Assembly: GCA_965660935.1 (NCBI GenBank)
Contig: CBFIBR010000009.1
Location: forward strand, 1-62,165
DNA: 62,165 bases
Reading direction: 5' to 3'
Origin: UBA1172 sp002457135
GTDB lineage: Bacteria; Pseudomonadota; Alphaproteobacteria; Puniceispirillales; UBA1172
The notes beneath the pieces were generated by a model. It was not told the DNA's origin. It searched no databases and was given only the letters and a program-made list of their open reading frames with translations. Position 1 is the first letter of the stretch, and every line of letters begins with the position of its first letter. A program made the position numbers and the translations under genes. Positions 52,512-60,850 of this stretch are shown piece by piece.

Positions 52512-53833
52512 TGGAGATGCTCAGATCCATCCGGTTCTGGCTGTTGCTGGCGGCATGGATCTGCGCTTTCGTTCAGGTTGTTACCTTTGCCCGGGTGGAG
52601 GCTATCGGCAATATCGGTTTCGCCATCTTTGCCCTCTACCTGCTGCTGACCCTGCCCTTTTTGAGGCGCGATTCGATCCTGATTGTCGGGTTCATCGTCA
52701 TGCTGGGGCTATTTTTCATCCGTGCTGTGCCTGATATGGAAACGATCATGGGGGCGGGCCGGTTTGTGCTGATCTTTGCAGGGCTGGTGCCGACCATGGC
52801 GCTGGTCAAATCAACGGCCCTGACAATGCCATCGGTGCGCCTGTCACAGAACGCACTGGCCAACCTGCCGCCTGAGGCCTCCTCCGCCGGGCTGCAACTG
52901 GCGGGGCATGCCTTTGGCGGGGTGATCAACACCGGCACGTTTGCCATGCTTTCCGCCGCCCTGCCCCAGGACAGCAGTTTTGAACGCCGCAAGCTGGCCG
53001 CCATGGCCGCGCTGAGGGGGATGAACGGGTCCGCCATGTGGTCGCCCTTCTTTGTCGCCTTCGCCATCGGGCAGAGCTTTAATGGCGCCGGGGCGGCATG
53101 GTCGGCCATTGGCTATGGTATCCTCGTTGCGCTGCTGTTTACGGCCATCAGCCTGCCTGTCTTCACCCCGGGGCTAACGCTATCCATTGTTAAAACCTCG
53201 CTGAACTGCCTCCGCCCGGTGATGTTCCGCCTGCTGGTGGTACTGTTTTCTGTTCTAGGGGTTGCCCTTGCCTTTGGGCTGACGGCGCTTTCTGCAGTGG
53301 TGGCGACGATGCCGGTTCTGGTGCTGATCCAGATTATCCGGCGTTCCCAGTTTACCGGCACGATCCTGTCGGATACCAGACAGTCGATGCGATCAATGGC
53401 GGATGATCTGGTGGTGATCTCGGCCGCGATGATACTAGGCTGGCTGGTGACACGGACAGGCGCGATTTCCATTATCCTTGAGTTTCTGCCTGCTGAAACC
53501 TTTCCCGGGTGGTTTGCCCTTATCTCCACGCCCGTGGTCATGATGCTGGGGTCGGTGGTGGGAATCCACCCTGTGATTACCGCCACTGTATTGCTTTCTC
53601 TGTTCAGCGGTTCGGGGTCCAGTTCCAACCCGTCACTGCTGATGTCGAGCCATCTGATTGGCTGGGCGGCTGGCACGATGTCATCCATCGCCTCGCTTTC
53701 TGTGATCACCTGCACCACGCTCTATCGGGTTCCCGGGCGTGATCTGGCCTTGGGGGTGAATATGGTGACGGCACTGCTGCTGGCCCTGGGTGGTGGCAGC
53801 CTCTTGGCCGTGATCAACGCCGCGTTCTATTAA
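52508..53833 (+). CDS. Polytopic membrane protein of unknown function (possible ion permease)
   Basis: The 441-residue protein has about 12 hydrophobic helices and no recognised family. Polar, glycine/serine-rich stretches within hydrophobic surroundings (SLFSGSGSSSNPSLLMSSHL near 380 and GHAFGGVINTGTFAMLSAAL near 138) look like the re-entrant substrate loops of anion-transporter-fold permeases (SLC13/ArsB-like), but this is a structural guess. Its ATGATG start overlaps the stop of the EamA gene, so the two are coupled. A strong terminator follows. Confidence 0.65.
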   Translation: MMEMLRSIRFWLLLAAWICAFVQVVTFARVEAIGNIGFAIFALYLLLTLPFLRRDSILIVGFIVMLGLFFIRAVPDMETIMGAGRFVLIFAGLVPTMALVKSTALTMPSVRLSQNALANLPPEASSAGLQLAGHAFGGVINTGTFAMLSAALPQDSSFERRKLAAMAALRGMNGSAMWSPFFVAFAIGQSFNGAGAAWSAIGYGILVALLFTAISLPVFTPGLTLSIVKTSLNCLRPVMFRLLVVLFSVLGVALAFGLTALSAVVATMPVLVLIQIIRRSQFTGTILSDTRQSMRSMADDLVVISAAMILGWLVTRTGAISIILEFLPAETFPGWFALISTPVVMMLGSVVGIHPVITATVLLSLFSGSGSSSNPSLLMSSHLIGWAAGTMSSIASLSVITCTTLYRVPGRDLALGVNMVTALLLALGGGSLLAVINAAFY

Positions 53834-53836
53834 CTA

Positions 53837-53869
53837 AAAAGGCTGACCACGGGGAGTGATCAGCCTTTT
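53837..53869. terminator. Bidirectional intrinsic terminator
   Basis: AAAAGGCTGA (53837-53846) pairs perfectly with TCAGCCTTTT (53860-53869) around a 13-base loop. A-run and T-run on the two sides allow it to end both the plus-strand permease transcript and the minus-strand liv transcript. Confidence 0.85.
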
Positions 53870-53890
53870 GATAATCTTATTAATGGCGCA

Positions 53891-54910
53891 TCAGCCGCCG
53901 AGGAATAACCGCCCTACATCAGGGTTTTTGAGCAATTTGGTGCCTTCATCAGCGATGGCGGTTTCACCTGAAACGAGAACATAGCCAAGATCAGCAAACT
54001 CCAGCCCCTTCTTGGCGTTCTGTTCCACCATGACGATGGTCTTGCCATCCCGGCGCTGAAGATCATCCAGGATTTCAAAAACCATATCGATGAAACGCGG
54101 CTCAAGGCCGATTGACGGCTCATCCACCAGCAGAACCGACGGGTCCATCACCAGGGCGCGTGAGATTTCAAGCAGGCGGCGTTCACCCCCCGACAGAACC
54201 CCGGCGGGCTTGTCACGGCGATCAGCAAGGCGGGTGTATTTGTCAAAAACGCGCTCAGCCGCAATCTTGGCCTCGGCAGGCTTGTTCTTGAGGAAGCCGC
54301 CCATGAGCAGGTTTTCTTCCACCGTCATGCCAGGGAAAACCGACTTGTCCTGTAAAATATAGGCAATCCCGGCCTCAGACAGTTTCTGTGACGGGGTCAG
54401 GTTGGTGACATCCTTGCCATTAATGCTGATCGAGCCTGAAAAAATGTTGGTGAAACCAAAGATCGAGTGCAGCACCGTCGATTTACCGGCCCCGTTCGGG
54501 CCAATCAGGCAAAGCGACTGGCCGGAGCCGACCTTGAGCGTGAAATCATGCAGGATTTCCATCTTGCCGTAACCGGCACGCAGGTTATCAATCGTCAGGA
54601 ACGCATCATTCTTTGCCAGTTTATCCAGTTCAGGGACCGTCGGGGCGGATGCCGCGATGGATGCCGCCTCCTTGGCGACCTGATCAACGGACATGACGAT
54701 ATCGACACTGCCCATGCCGTAACCACTGGTGTTCTTTTTCGATGCCCCCTTGGGTGCCGCGGATTTCTTCGTCACAGCTTTCTTGGCCGATGCCTTTTTG
54801 GATGCCACTTTTTGGGCTACAGCCTTCTTGGCGGAAACTTTTTGGGCACTTGCTTTTTTGGCGGTTGCTTGTTTGGCTACCTTTTTTGCCTTTGGATTTT
54901 CCTCAGCCAT
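53891..54910 (-). CDS. livF: Branched-chain amino acid ABC transporter ATPase LivF with basic N-terminal extension
   Basis: The ABC domain (about 103-339) has Walker A GPNGAGKST at 137-145, signature LSGGERRLLEISRAL, Walker B VLLVDEPSIGLEP and the switch segment VMVEQNAKKGLEFA, all LivF-like. Ahead of it lie about 100 extra residues: the first 60 are almost only lysine, alanine, serine, valine and glutamine in KKA-type units (AKKASAQKVSAKKAVAQK), resembling a histone-H1-like tail, then a short acidic/alanine linker. Ordinary LivF is about 235 residues. It is the last gene of the liv operon. Confidence 0.92.
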   Translation of the reverse strand: MAEENPKAKKVAKQATAKKASAQKVSAKKAVAQKVASKKASAKKAVTKKSAAPKGASKKNTSGYGMGSVDIVMSVDQVAKEAASIAASAPTVPELDKLAKNDAFLTIDNLRAGYGKMEILHDFTLKVGSGQSLCLIGPNGAGKSTVLHSIFGFTNIFSGSISINGKDVTNLTPSQKLSEAGIAYILQDKSVFPGMTVEENLLMGGFLKNKPAEAKIAAERVFDKYTRLADRRDKPAGVLSGGERRLLEISRALVMDPSVLLVDEPSIGLEPRFIDMVFEILDDLQRRDGKTIVMVEQNAKKGLEFADLGYVLVSGETAIADEGTKLLKNPDVGRLFLGG

Positions 54911-55657
54911 CTAGTGGCCTCCCAGGTAAGCATCAATAACACGCTGATCGTTCTGCAATTCTTCCGGCTTGCCGTTAGCCAGCATGTGGCCGTTGGAAAG
55001 ACAGTAGATATGCTCGGCAAGGTTCATTATCACCCGCATGTTATGCTCGATAACACAGAGTGTGATGCCGAGTTCCTCATTGGCGCGGCGCAAGCGGTCA
55101 ATCAGGCCATTGATTAGCGTTGGATTAATGCCTGCCGTTGGCTCATCCAGAAGCAGTGTTTTAGGCTCATTCATTAGCGCCATGGCAAATTCCAGCAGCT
55201 TTTGCTGACCAAAGGACAGATCGCCTGAGATAAGGTTGCGCTTGGAATAAAGCCCAGCAAACTCGAGAAGATGCTCGGCGCGTTCGCGAATCTCGCCCTT
55301 ACGGCTGACAAACATCGATGATTTTGATTCCGCCCGGTGCGAGACCGAGATCTGCATGTTGTCGACGCAGTTCATTTTACTGTAAATACGGGTCTGCTGG
55401 AAGGTTCGCAACATGCCGAGGCGGGCGATGTCACCGACGAGCAGATGCGAGATTTCCTTACCTTCGAACTTTATCGAACCCTTATCGATCGGGTGATAGC
55501 CCACGATCGAGTTGAACAAGGTGGTCTTGCCACATCCGTTTGGGCCGATGATGCCCGTAATCGAGCCTCGCTTGACCTGAAGCGAGATATCAACATTGGC
55601 CTTCACGCCACCATAGGATTTGGAAACGTCGTCCACCTGGATAATTGCCTCACTCAT
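54911..55657 (-). CDS. livG: Branched-chain amino acid ABC transporter ATPase LivG
   Basis: This 248-residue ATPase partner of LivF has Walker A GPNGCGKTTL, the Q-loop part LRTFQQTRIYSKM, the signature LSFGQQKLLEFAMAL (F in place of the usual G after LS), Walker B TLLLDEPTAGINP and the switch histidine in CVIEHNMRVIMNL. It starts inside the livM stop (four-base overlap) and its stop directly abuts the livF start. The complex hydrolyses ATP at the inner face of LivHM. Confidence 0.94.
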   Translation of the reverse strand: MSEAIIQVDDVSKSYGGVKANVDISLQVKRGSITGIIGPNGCGKTTLFNSIVGYHPIDKGSIKFEGKEISHLLVGDIARLGMLRTFQQTRIYSKMNCVDNMQISVSHRAESKSSMFVSRKGEIRERAEHLLEFAGLYSKRNLISGDLSFGQQKLLEFAMALMNEPKTLLLDEPTAGINPTLINGLIDRLRRANEELGITLCVIEHNMRVIMNLAEHIYCLSNGHMLANGKPEELQNDQRVIDAYLGGH

Positions 55658-56718
55658 CGCGCCACCTCCTTTTCATCGTCATCGGCAATGTTCGATGTAT
55701 CGACGACGATGCCGAACAGCTCGGGATATTTGGTCTTCAGCCAGCCCATGATCCCCTGCTGGAAATACACAATATTGATGATTAGGATCAACCCGAGCGC
55801 TACCCACTGAAGGTTCAACAGATAAGTCCATGTGGCTTCCTTGACGACGTGGAATATGATCGCTCCCAGCACTGGACCCCAAAGGGTGCCCTTGCCGCCG
55901 AGAAGGGCCATGGCGACCATAAAGATTCCGAAAGTTGGGATCGGATAGGCTACTTCCTTGTCGATGAAGCCAGCCATATTACCGGCGACCGCACCTATAC
56001 AGCCCATGAAGAAGGCGGCAATGGCCCAGCCGATACGCTTATAGGCGAGCGTCGGAATGCCCATCGCCTCGGCCTTGTCCTCGTCGTCGCGGATGGCGTT
56101 GGCCGCCAGGCCGAACTGGGTCGAGTAGAGCCATCGCAGCAGGAAGTGCGACACGATCGTGAAGGCAAAACACAGAATATAGAAGAAGGTCGACCGGAAC
56201 TCGATATCACCTGGGAACAGCGGCATCGAGATGCCAGAAGCCCCACCGACATAGTCAATGGTTATGGTAACTTCTGCGACGGCAATAGCGAGGCCGAGTG
56301 ATCCTATCGCGAAGTAAGGTCCGCGCAGTCCGAACATGAACGAACTGAAGACCAGTGACAGCGCCAGTCCGACGATGCCTGCCGCCAAAATACCAAGGCC
56401 GAGCCCCCAGAAATATTCGGCTGCCGTAAACTCAGGTTTGATCGAACCCATCGCTGAGGTATACTCGCCAACGCCGCCGTCATAGAAAAAGGAGATCTGC
56501 ACGATCGCCGAGACATACATCCCAACTCCAAAGAAGGTAATATTGCCAAGGGAGTTGTATCCCATCTGGCCACCGAGCGTGTCCCAGGTCGAGGCCATCA
56601 GCACCATCATCCACAGATAGGCGATGGACAGCGTATATTGCGGGAATAGCATCGGCCCGAGGATGCCGAACAACGCAAGTCCGCCATAGGTGAACATTGT
56701 CTTTTTATTCATGCTCAT
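55654..56718 (-). CDS. livM: Branched-chain amino acid ABC transporter permease LivM
   Basis: This 354-residue permease has about nine or ten helices. The family segment GLRGPYFAIGSLGLAIAVAEV and the EAA-like loop RDDEDKAEAMGIPTLAYKRIGW, which touches the ATPases, are clear. The C-terminal 25 residues are hydrophilic and acidic. It overlaps livH by four bases and livG by four bases. Confidence 0.93.
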   Translation of the reverse strand: MSMNKKTMFTYGGLALFGILGPMLFPQYTLSIAYLWMMVLMASTWDTLGGQMGYNSLGNITFFGVGMYVSAIVQISFFYDGGVGEYTSAMGSIKPEFTAAEYFWGLGLGILAAGIVGLALSLVFSSFMFGLRGPYFAIGSLGLAIAVAEVTITIDYVGGASGISMPLFPGDIEFRSTFFYILCFAFTIVSHFLLRWLYSTQFGLAANAIRDDEDKAEAMGIPTLAYKRIGWAIAAFFMGCIGAVAGNMAGFIDKEVAYPIPTFGIFMVAMALLGGKGTLWGPVLGAIIFHVVKEATWTYLLNLQWVALGLILIINIVYFQQGIMGWLKTKYPELFGIVVDTSNIADDDEKEVAR

Positions 56719-57620
56719 CGAACCACCTGCCGGTTACGCCGCATCTGGAACTGGCGATAGATGAGCACTAGCAGCAGAATGGTGACAGGCGCCGCTACTT
56801 CATACGCGGTGCCAAGGATCGTCCCGGTATATTTCTCAAAAAGGCCAATACCAAAACCGGCCCCAATCACCGCCGGCAGATTGCCGAGGCCGGCAGCTGT
56901 CACGATGGCGAAAGAGCGCACCGAGTAGGTGATGCCGTAGAAAGGCTGGATCACCCAGATGATCGAGACGAGAACGCCGGCGGCACCGCAAAGCGCTGCG
57001 TTGAATGCGAAGGTGAAGGCATAGACCCGGTCTATATCGATGCCGAGTACACGAGCTGCCCGCGGATCCTGCGCCGTAGCACGGATCGCCTGACCAGCGC
57101 GAGAGCGCTTCATGAAGACCACCACCGCGACCGCGATCAAAGCTGCGAGGACGAGCGTAATGATCTTTGATGAAGGTACTGTGACCATGTTGTCAAAGGC
57201 GTCATAGACCGGCATTTCCATGTCAATCGTCTGCACCTCGGGCCCGAAGATCAGGTTGATCACCTGCTGCAGAAGCAGCGAGAGGCCGAAGGTTGCAAGA
57301 AGCGAGACGAACATGTCCTGATCTAAAATTCGGCGGATCATCACAATATAAATGATCCACCCAAAGATGAACATCAGTGGCATGACAATCAGCAGGATCA
57401 GTACTAGCGGCACTTGCAATTGATGCAAGGCAAAGGCAAGGTATCCGCCCATTATAACGAAGTCGCCCTGTGCCAGGTTCTTGATGTTCATAACGCCCCA
57501 TACAAGGGCCAGACCGTAGGCGCTGAGCGCAAACACCGCACCAACGAATATTCCGTCCAGAATGATCTGCACATTGATGATGGGCGCCCACACAAACAGC
57601 AACTGTAAATTATCCCACAT
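56715..57620 (-). CDS. livH: Branched-chain amino acid ABC transporter permease LivH
   Basis: This 301-residue permease is of the LivH type. Family marks are GIFVGAVFALSAYGLALVWGVMN at the start, GDFVIMGGYLAF and the coupling loop AIRATAQDPRAARVLGIDIDRVY, then the late AGLGNLPAVIGAGFGIGLFE. It follows livJ after 98 bases, which contain a strong stem-loop. Confidence 0.94.
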   Translation of the reverse strand: MWDNLQLLFVWAPIINVQIILDGIFVGAVFALSAYGLALVWGVMNIKNLAQGDFVIMGGYLAFALHQLQVPLVLILLIVMPLMFIFGWIIYIVMIRRILDQDMFVSLLATFGLSLLLQQVINLIFGPEVQTIDMEMPVYDAFDNMVTVPSSKIITLVLAALIAVAVVVFMKRSRAGQAIRATAQDPRAARVLGIDIDRVYAFTFAFNAALCGAAGVLVSIIWVIQPFYGITYSVRSFAIVTAAGLGNLPAVIGAGFGIGLFEKYTGTILGTAYEVAAPVTILLLVLIYRQFQMRRNRQVVR

Positions 57621-57678
57621 ATAATCTTCCTCGATGGAGACGCTGCGTTTTTATCAATTGGGTGAATTGATGAAGGAA

Positions 57679-57703
57679 AAGGGGAAGCGGAACACTTCCC
57701 CTT
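57679..57703 (-). promoter_or_regulatory. Strong stem-loop between livJ and livH
   Basis: AAGGGGAAG (57679-57687) pairs perfectly with CTTCCCCTT (57695-57703) across a seven-base loop; on the minus strand a short T-run (TTTTCC) follows. It begins 16 bases after livJ. It probably acts as a partial terminator or message protector that keeps the binding protein in excess over the permeases. Confidence 0.75.
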
Positions 57704-57718
57704 AATTTTAAAGGCCGA

Positions 57719-58939
57719 TTAATAAGCCACTTTCCGCGGATACGCCATATCGTCAGCCTTTTCGACCAGGTTGTAGGTACCGCTAGCATCAATCTGACGC
57801 ATGAACATCGGCTTCGCAATGTTATTACCCTGCGCTGAGAACTTGATGTCACCATAGAAGGTTTCCATCTCGACTGCCGAAATTGCATCACGTAACTTGT
57901 CCTTATCGAAGCTGTTTGCTGCCTCAAATGCCTTCTTGAAAACATAAACGGCTGCGGACGCCTGGGCGGACTGGTAAGGCACCGAAGTGTAGGATGGATA
58001 ATCTTCCTTAAATCCAGCATTCCACTCGGCGGCCGAACCGAACATCGGGTCTGACTTAGACAGGGTCTCAACCCACTGTGTTGGGCACAGGAAGCCGTTA
58101 GAGGTTTTTGGAAACTTTTCCTGTACCTTAGCAGCCTCACAGTGTGTCATAGCGATCATCGGAACGTTGACTTTCATCTCGTCGATCTGACGGGCTGCAG
58201 TAGCCGCACCCTTCGAGTGGCCGGAGATGATCAGGGCGTCGGGCTTAAGCGCCTTTACTTTGGTCAGCGTTGTCGACATGTCGGACAGGTCGGCAGGCAG
58301 CTGGTCGTCAATAATGACCTTCATGCCATATTCATTGATCTTGTCCATCACACCGGCACGAACATCCATCGAGAACGGATCGCCCTCGAAGGCTAGGGCG
58401 ATCTTCACGCTCTTCGGGTCGGGAGACTTTTCAGCAGCAAAGTCAATTGCTGTGGCGAGATACTGCTCAGATGTAGACAGCACTGCGAAAAGATACTTGT
58501 AGCCTTGTGTGAAGAGCGAGCGCGAAGCGCCCTCAGCCTCAACCATCGGGACACCAAACTTTTCCGACACAGGCGCGATAGCCTTAGTCATGCCCGAGCT
58601 GTACGGCCCAAGCATATATTCGACGCCGTCCTGCTGAATAAGGCGCTCGGCAAGCTGCGCGCCACGTGCAGGAGTGGATTCATCATCATAATACTTTACG
58701 GCGAGTTTGTAGCTCTTACCACTGACTTTCACGCCACCAGCCTCGTTGATCACCTTAACGGCATAGTCATAGCCGCGCTGGGTGTGAAGACCGTTGGTGG
58801 CATATTTGCCGGTCAGCGAGATCGAAGAGCCGAGGGTGATGGTGTCACCATCGACTCGTGCCATTGCTGCACCGGTTACGCCCATGGAAACAACAACCGC
58901 AGCGGATGCAATTGTGGCTTTCAGTGAGAAGTGTTTCAT
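57719..58939 (-). CDS. livJ: Branched-chain amino acid-type periplasmic binding protein
   Basis: This is a 406-residue Leu/Ile/Val-type substrate-binding protein of the family-1 fold. The signal peptide (LKATIASAAVVVSMGVTGAAMA) is cleaved near residue 28. The mature start DTITLGSSISLTGKYATNG and the DDESTPARGAQLAERLI and LGPYSSGMTKAIAPVSEK segments are typical. The ligand may be branched-chain amino acids, but this family also binds amides and aromatics. It is the first gene of the operon, with GGAGGA before the ATG and a good promoter 26 bases upstream. Confidence 0.92.
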   Translation of the reverse strand: MKHFSLKATIASAAVVVSMGVTGAAMARVDGDTITLGSSISLTGKYATNGLHTQRGYDYAVKVINEAGGVKVSGKSYKLAVKYYDDESTPARGAQLAERLIQQDGVEYMLGPYSSGMTKAIAPVSEKFGVPMVEAEGASRSLFTQGYKYLFAVLSTSEQYLATAIDFAAEKSPDPKSVKIALAFEGDPFSMDVRAGVMDKINEYGMKVIIDDQLPADLSDMSTTLTKVKALKPDALIISGHSKGAATAARQIDEMKVNVPMIAMTHCEAAKVQEKFPKTSNGFLCPTQWVETLSKSDPMFGSAAEWNAGFKEDYPSYTSVPYQSAQASAAVYVFKKAFEAANSFDKDKLRDAISAVEMETFYGDIKFSAQGNNIAKPMFMRQIDASGTYNLVEKADDMAYPRKVAY

Positions 58940-58964
58940 TTTTTCCTCCAGAATATATTCTTAC

Positions 58965-58993
58965 ACTATAAACACTTTAGCTGTATTTGTGAA
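58965..58993 (-). promoter_or_regulatory. livJ promoter, sigma-70-like
   Basis: Reading the minus strand, TTCACA (58993-58988), exactly 17 bases, then TATAGT (58970-58965). Each box matches the sigma-70 consensus in five of six positions. The start point would fall near 58958, leaving about 20 bases to the ATG at 58939, enough for the GGAGGA site. Confidence 0.65.
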
Positions 58994-59018
58994 CATGTCC
59001 ATAGCAACAGTTCAAAAA

Positions 59019-60599
59019 TCAGTAACCTGAAGCATGACCGTCCTTGCGCGGATCGGAACCCGCCACCAGAACACCATTTGCGGCATCCCTGATGATCGCC
59101 TGACCACCCCCGATTGGGGATGACGGAAAATCAACCTCATGCCCCAGGCCTGAAAGAATGCCAGCCATTTCAGCACCATGGCTGTCTTCCAGTTGCAGCA
59201 CCCCGGCATGGGCAAAGGATCGTGGTGCATCCAGGGCCTGTTGCGGGTTCATCCCAAGGTTGAACATATTGCTCAGCAGCATGGCATGGCCGACAGCCTG
59301 ATACTGGCCGCCCATGACCCCAAACGGACCCACCAGCCTGTCATCCTGGCTCAACATGCCGGGGATAATGGTATGCAGTGGGCGTTTGCCGCCCTCAATG
59401 GCATTGGGGTGATCGGCTTCAAGCCGGAAAGCCTTGCCACGGGAATGGAACAGAACACCGTATTCAGGGGTTGAAATCCCGGAACCGAAATCATCAAAAA
59501 TCGAATTGATCAGCGATACCGCCATGCCGTCTTCATCAACAGCGGCGAGGTAGACTGTATGCGGGTGATCAGGGAAATCGGACGGGGCGTATTCGGTCGC
59601 CTTGTCACGACTGATCATGGCAACAAAACCGTCAACCTGCTCATCCGCCAGCAACCATTCCACCGGCACCGGGCTGAAGGATGGGTCAGCAAGGTAGGTA
59701 TCACGCAGGTGATAGGCCAGTTTGGCGGCCTCAGCCAGCACATGGATCCGATCACGGTCGGAAAGGGTTTCCAGATCAAACCGTTCCATCATGCGCAGCA
59801 GCAACAGTGCTGTTACGCCCTGACCGTTCGGCGGGCATTCCCACACTGTATGGCCCCGGTAATCGGCACGGATAGGGTCAACAAAGCTGGCCTCGGTATC
59901 GGTGAAATCCTTTTCCTGATGGAACCCGCCCTCGGATTGCAGCTTGGCTACCATGTCTTCCATCACCGGTCCCTGATAGAAACCGTCACGGCCATGTTGC
60001 TGGATAATGCGCATGGTTTCGGCCAGTTTGGGATGACAAAAAACCTCACCCGCCTGATAGGCCTTGCCGCTATTCAGGTACTGGGCCGCAGCATCGGGAT
60101 CATCGGTGACATTCTCAACACTCCGCCCCCAGTCGCGGGCCACACGGTCATGCACGGCGATTCCATCGCTGGCGTAATCCACCGCCGGTTGCATCAGCCT
60201 GTCCCAGTCAAGCCGGCCATACCGCTGATGCAATCGCCACCAGCCATCAACGGCACCGGGTACCGTGATCGCATGCGGGCCATAGCGGGGGATTTCAGTC
60301 ATCCCCTGATCCGTCAGGGCAGCAGCGGAAATGCCCTGGGGCGCACGCCCCGATGCATTCATCGCCTTGATATCAGCGGACCCGTCAGGGGAGATCAGCG
60401 CAAAGCAATCCCCGCCAATGCCGGTCATATGGGGTTCGGCCATGGTCTGGACCGCCACCGCCGTAATAGCCGCATCCACGGCGCTGCCGCCCTCGGTCAA
60501 TACCTTCAGCCCTGCGGCCGTGGCCATGGGATGGGACGTGGTGATCATGGCGTTCCGGGCGCGAACAGCAGAACGGCCGGGATAAGAAAAATTACGCAT
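59019..60599 (-). CDS. ggt: Gamma-glutamyltransferase family protein
   Basis: This is a 526-residue N-terminal-nucleophile hydrolase of the gamma-glutamyltransferase family. The catalytic threonine is T348 in HPHTVYLAAVDEDG, where the chain self-cleaves into two subunits; GSAVDAAITAVAV, TGIGGDCFALI, NASGRAP and the late PFGVMGGQYQ also match. There is no signal peptide, so a cytoplasmic form is likely. It could act on glutathione or other gamma-glutamyl compounds, or be a cephalosporin-acylase-like relative. Placed upstream of livJ on the same strand but separated by the livJ promoter. Confidence 0.88.
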   Translation of the reverse strand: MRNFSYPGRSAVRARNAMITTSHPMATAAGLKVLTEGGSAVDAAITAVAVQTMAEPHMTGIGGDCFALISPDGSADIKAMNASGRAPQGISAAALTDQGMTEIPRYGPHAITVPGAVDGWWRLHQRYGRLDWDRLMQPAVDYASDGIAVHDRVARDWGRSVENVTDDPDAAAQYLNSGKAYQAGEVFCHPKLAETMRIIQQHGRDGFYQGPVMEDMVAKLQSEGGFHQEKDFTDTEASFVDPIRADYRGHTVWECPPNGQGVTALLLLRMMERFDLETLSDRDRIHVLAEAAKLAYHLRDTYLADPSFSPVPVEWLLADEQVDGFVAMISRDKATEYAPSDFPDHPHTVYLAAVDEDGMAVSLINSIFDDFGSGISTPEYGVLFHSRGKAFRLEADHPNAIEGGKRPLHTIIPGMLSQDDRLVGPFGVMGGQYQAVGHAMLLSNMFNLGMNPQQALDAPRSFAHAGVLQLEDSHGAEMAGILSGLGHEVDFPSSPIGGGQAIIRDAANGVLVAGSDPRKDGHASGY

Positions 60600-60647
60600 C
60601 GTTTCTGTTTCCCTTGGTTAAATGACGCTGAAAATGGCAAAACAAAC

Positions 60648-60731
60648 TGGTGCGGATGGAGGGACTTGAACCCCCACGCCTTGCGGCACCAGTTCCTAAG
60701 ACTGGCGTGTCTACCATTTCACCACATCCGC
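60648..60731 (-). tRNA. tRNA-Leu (anticodon TAG)
   Basis: Read on the minus strand, the acceptor GCGGATG pairs with CATCCGC, followed by A and an encoded CCA. The anticodon stem is CCAGT/ACTGG with loop CTTAGGA, giving TAG. The long variable arm TGCCGCAAGGCGT marks leucine. The T-arm GGGGGTTCAAGTCCC is intact. It lies only three bases from the next tRNA. Confidence 0.95.
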
Positions 60732-60734
60732 ACA

Positions 60735-60808
60735 TGGTGCTCCAACCAAGAATCGAACTTGAAATTTATCCTTACCATGGATACGTTATACCATTTAACT
60801 ATAGGAGC
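60735..60808 (-). tRNA. tRNA-Thr (anticodon GGT), atypical
   Basis: A 74-base cloverleaf with encoded CCA: acceptor GCTCCTA/TTGGAGC (one T-T mismatch at the sixth pair), D-arm GTTA-AATGGTA-TAAC, anticodon arm TATCC-ATGGTAA-GGATA, four-base variable loop, T-arm TCAAG-TTCGATT-CTTGG. The anticodon is GGT; G1-C72, C2-G71, G35 and U36 match threonine identity elements known from E. coli. The stems are unusually AT-rich. Confidence 0.8.
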
Positions 60809-60850
60809 AGGTACAATACAATTGTAAACTAATCAATCAAATAAGTCAAT

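Noticed and set aside
54911..57620. livGMH as recently transferred genes
   Set aside because: The codon spelling looked somewhat different from the core at first, but GATC spacing sampled by eye and overall GC are similar, so I do not claim transfer without a computed codon analysis.
59559..60827. A 422-codon open frame on the plus strand opposite ggt
   Set aside because: It is antisense to a clear gamma-glutamyltransferase and runs through two tRNA genes; its product has no domain-like pattern and arises from codon bias of the real gene.
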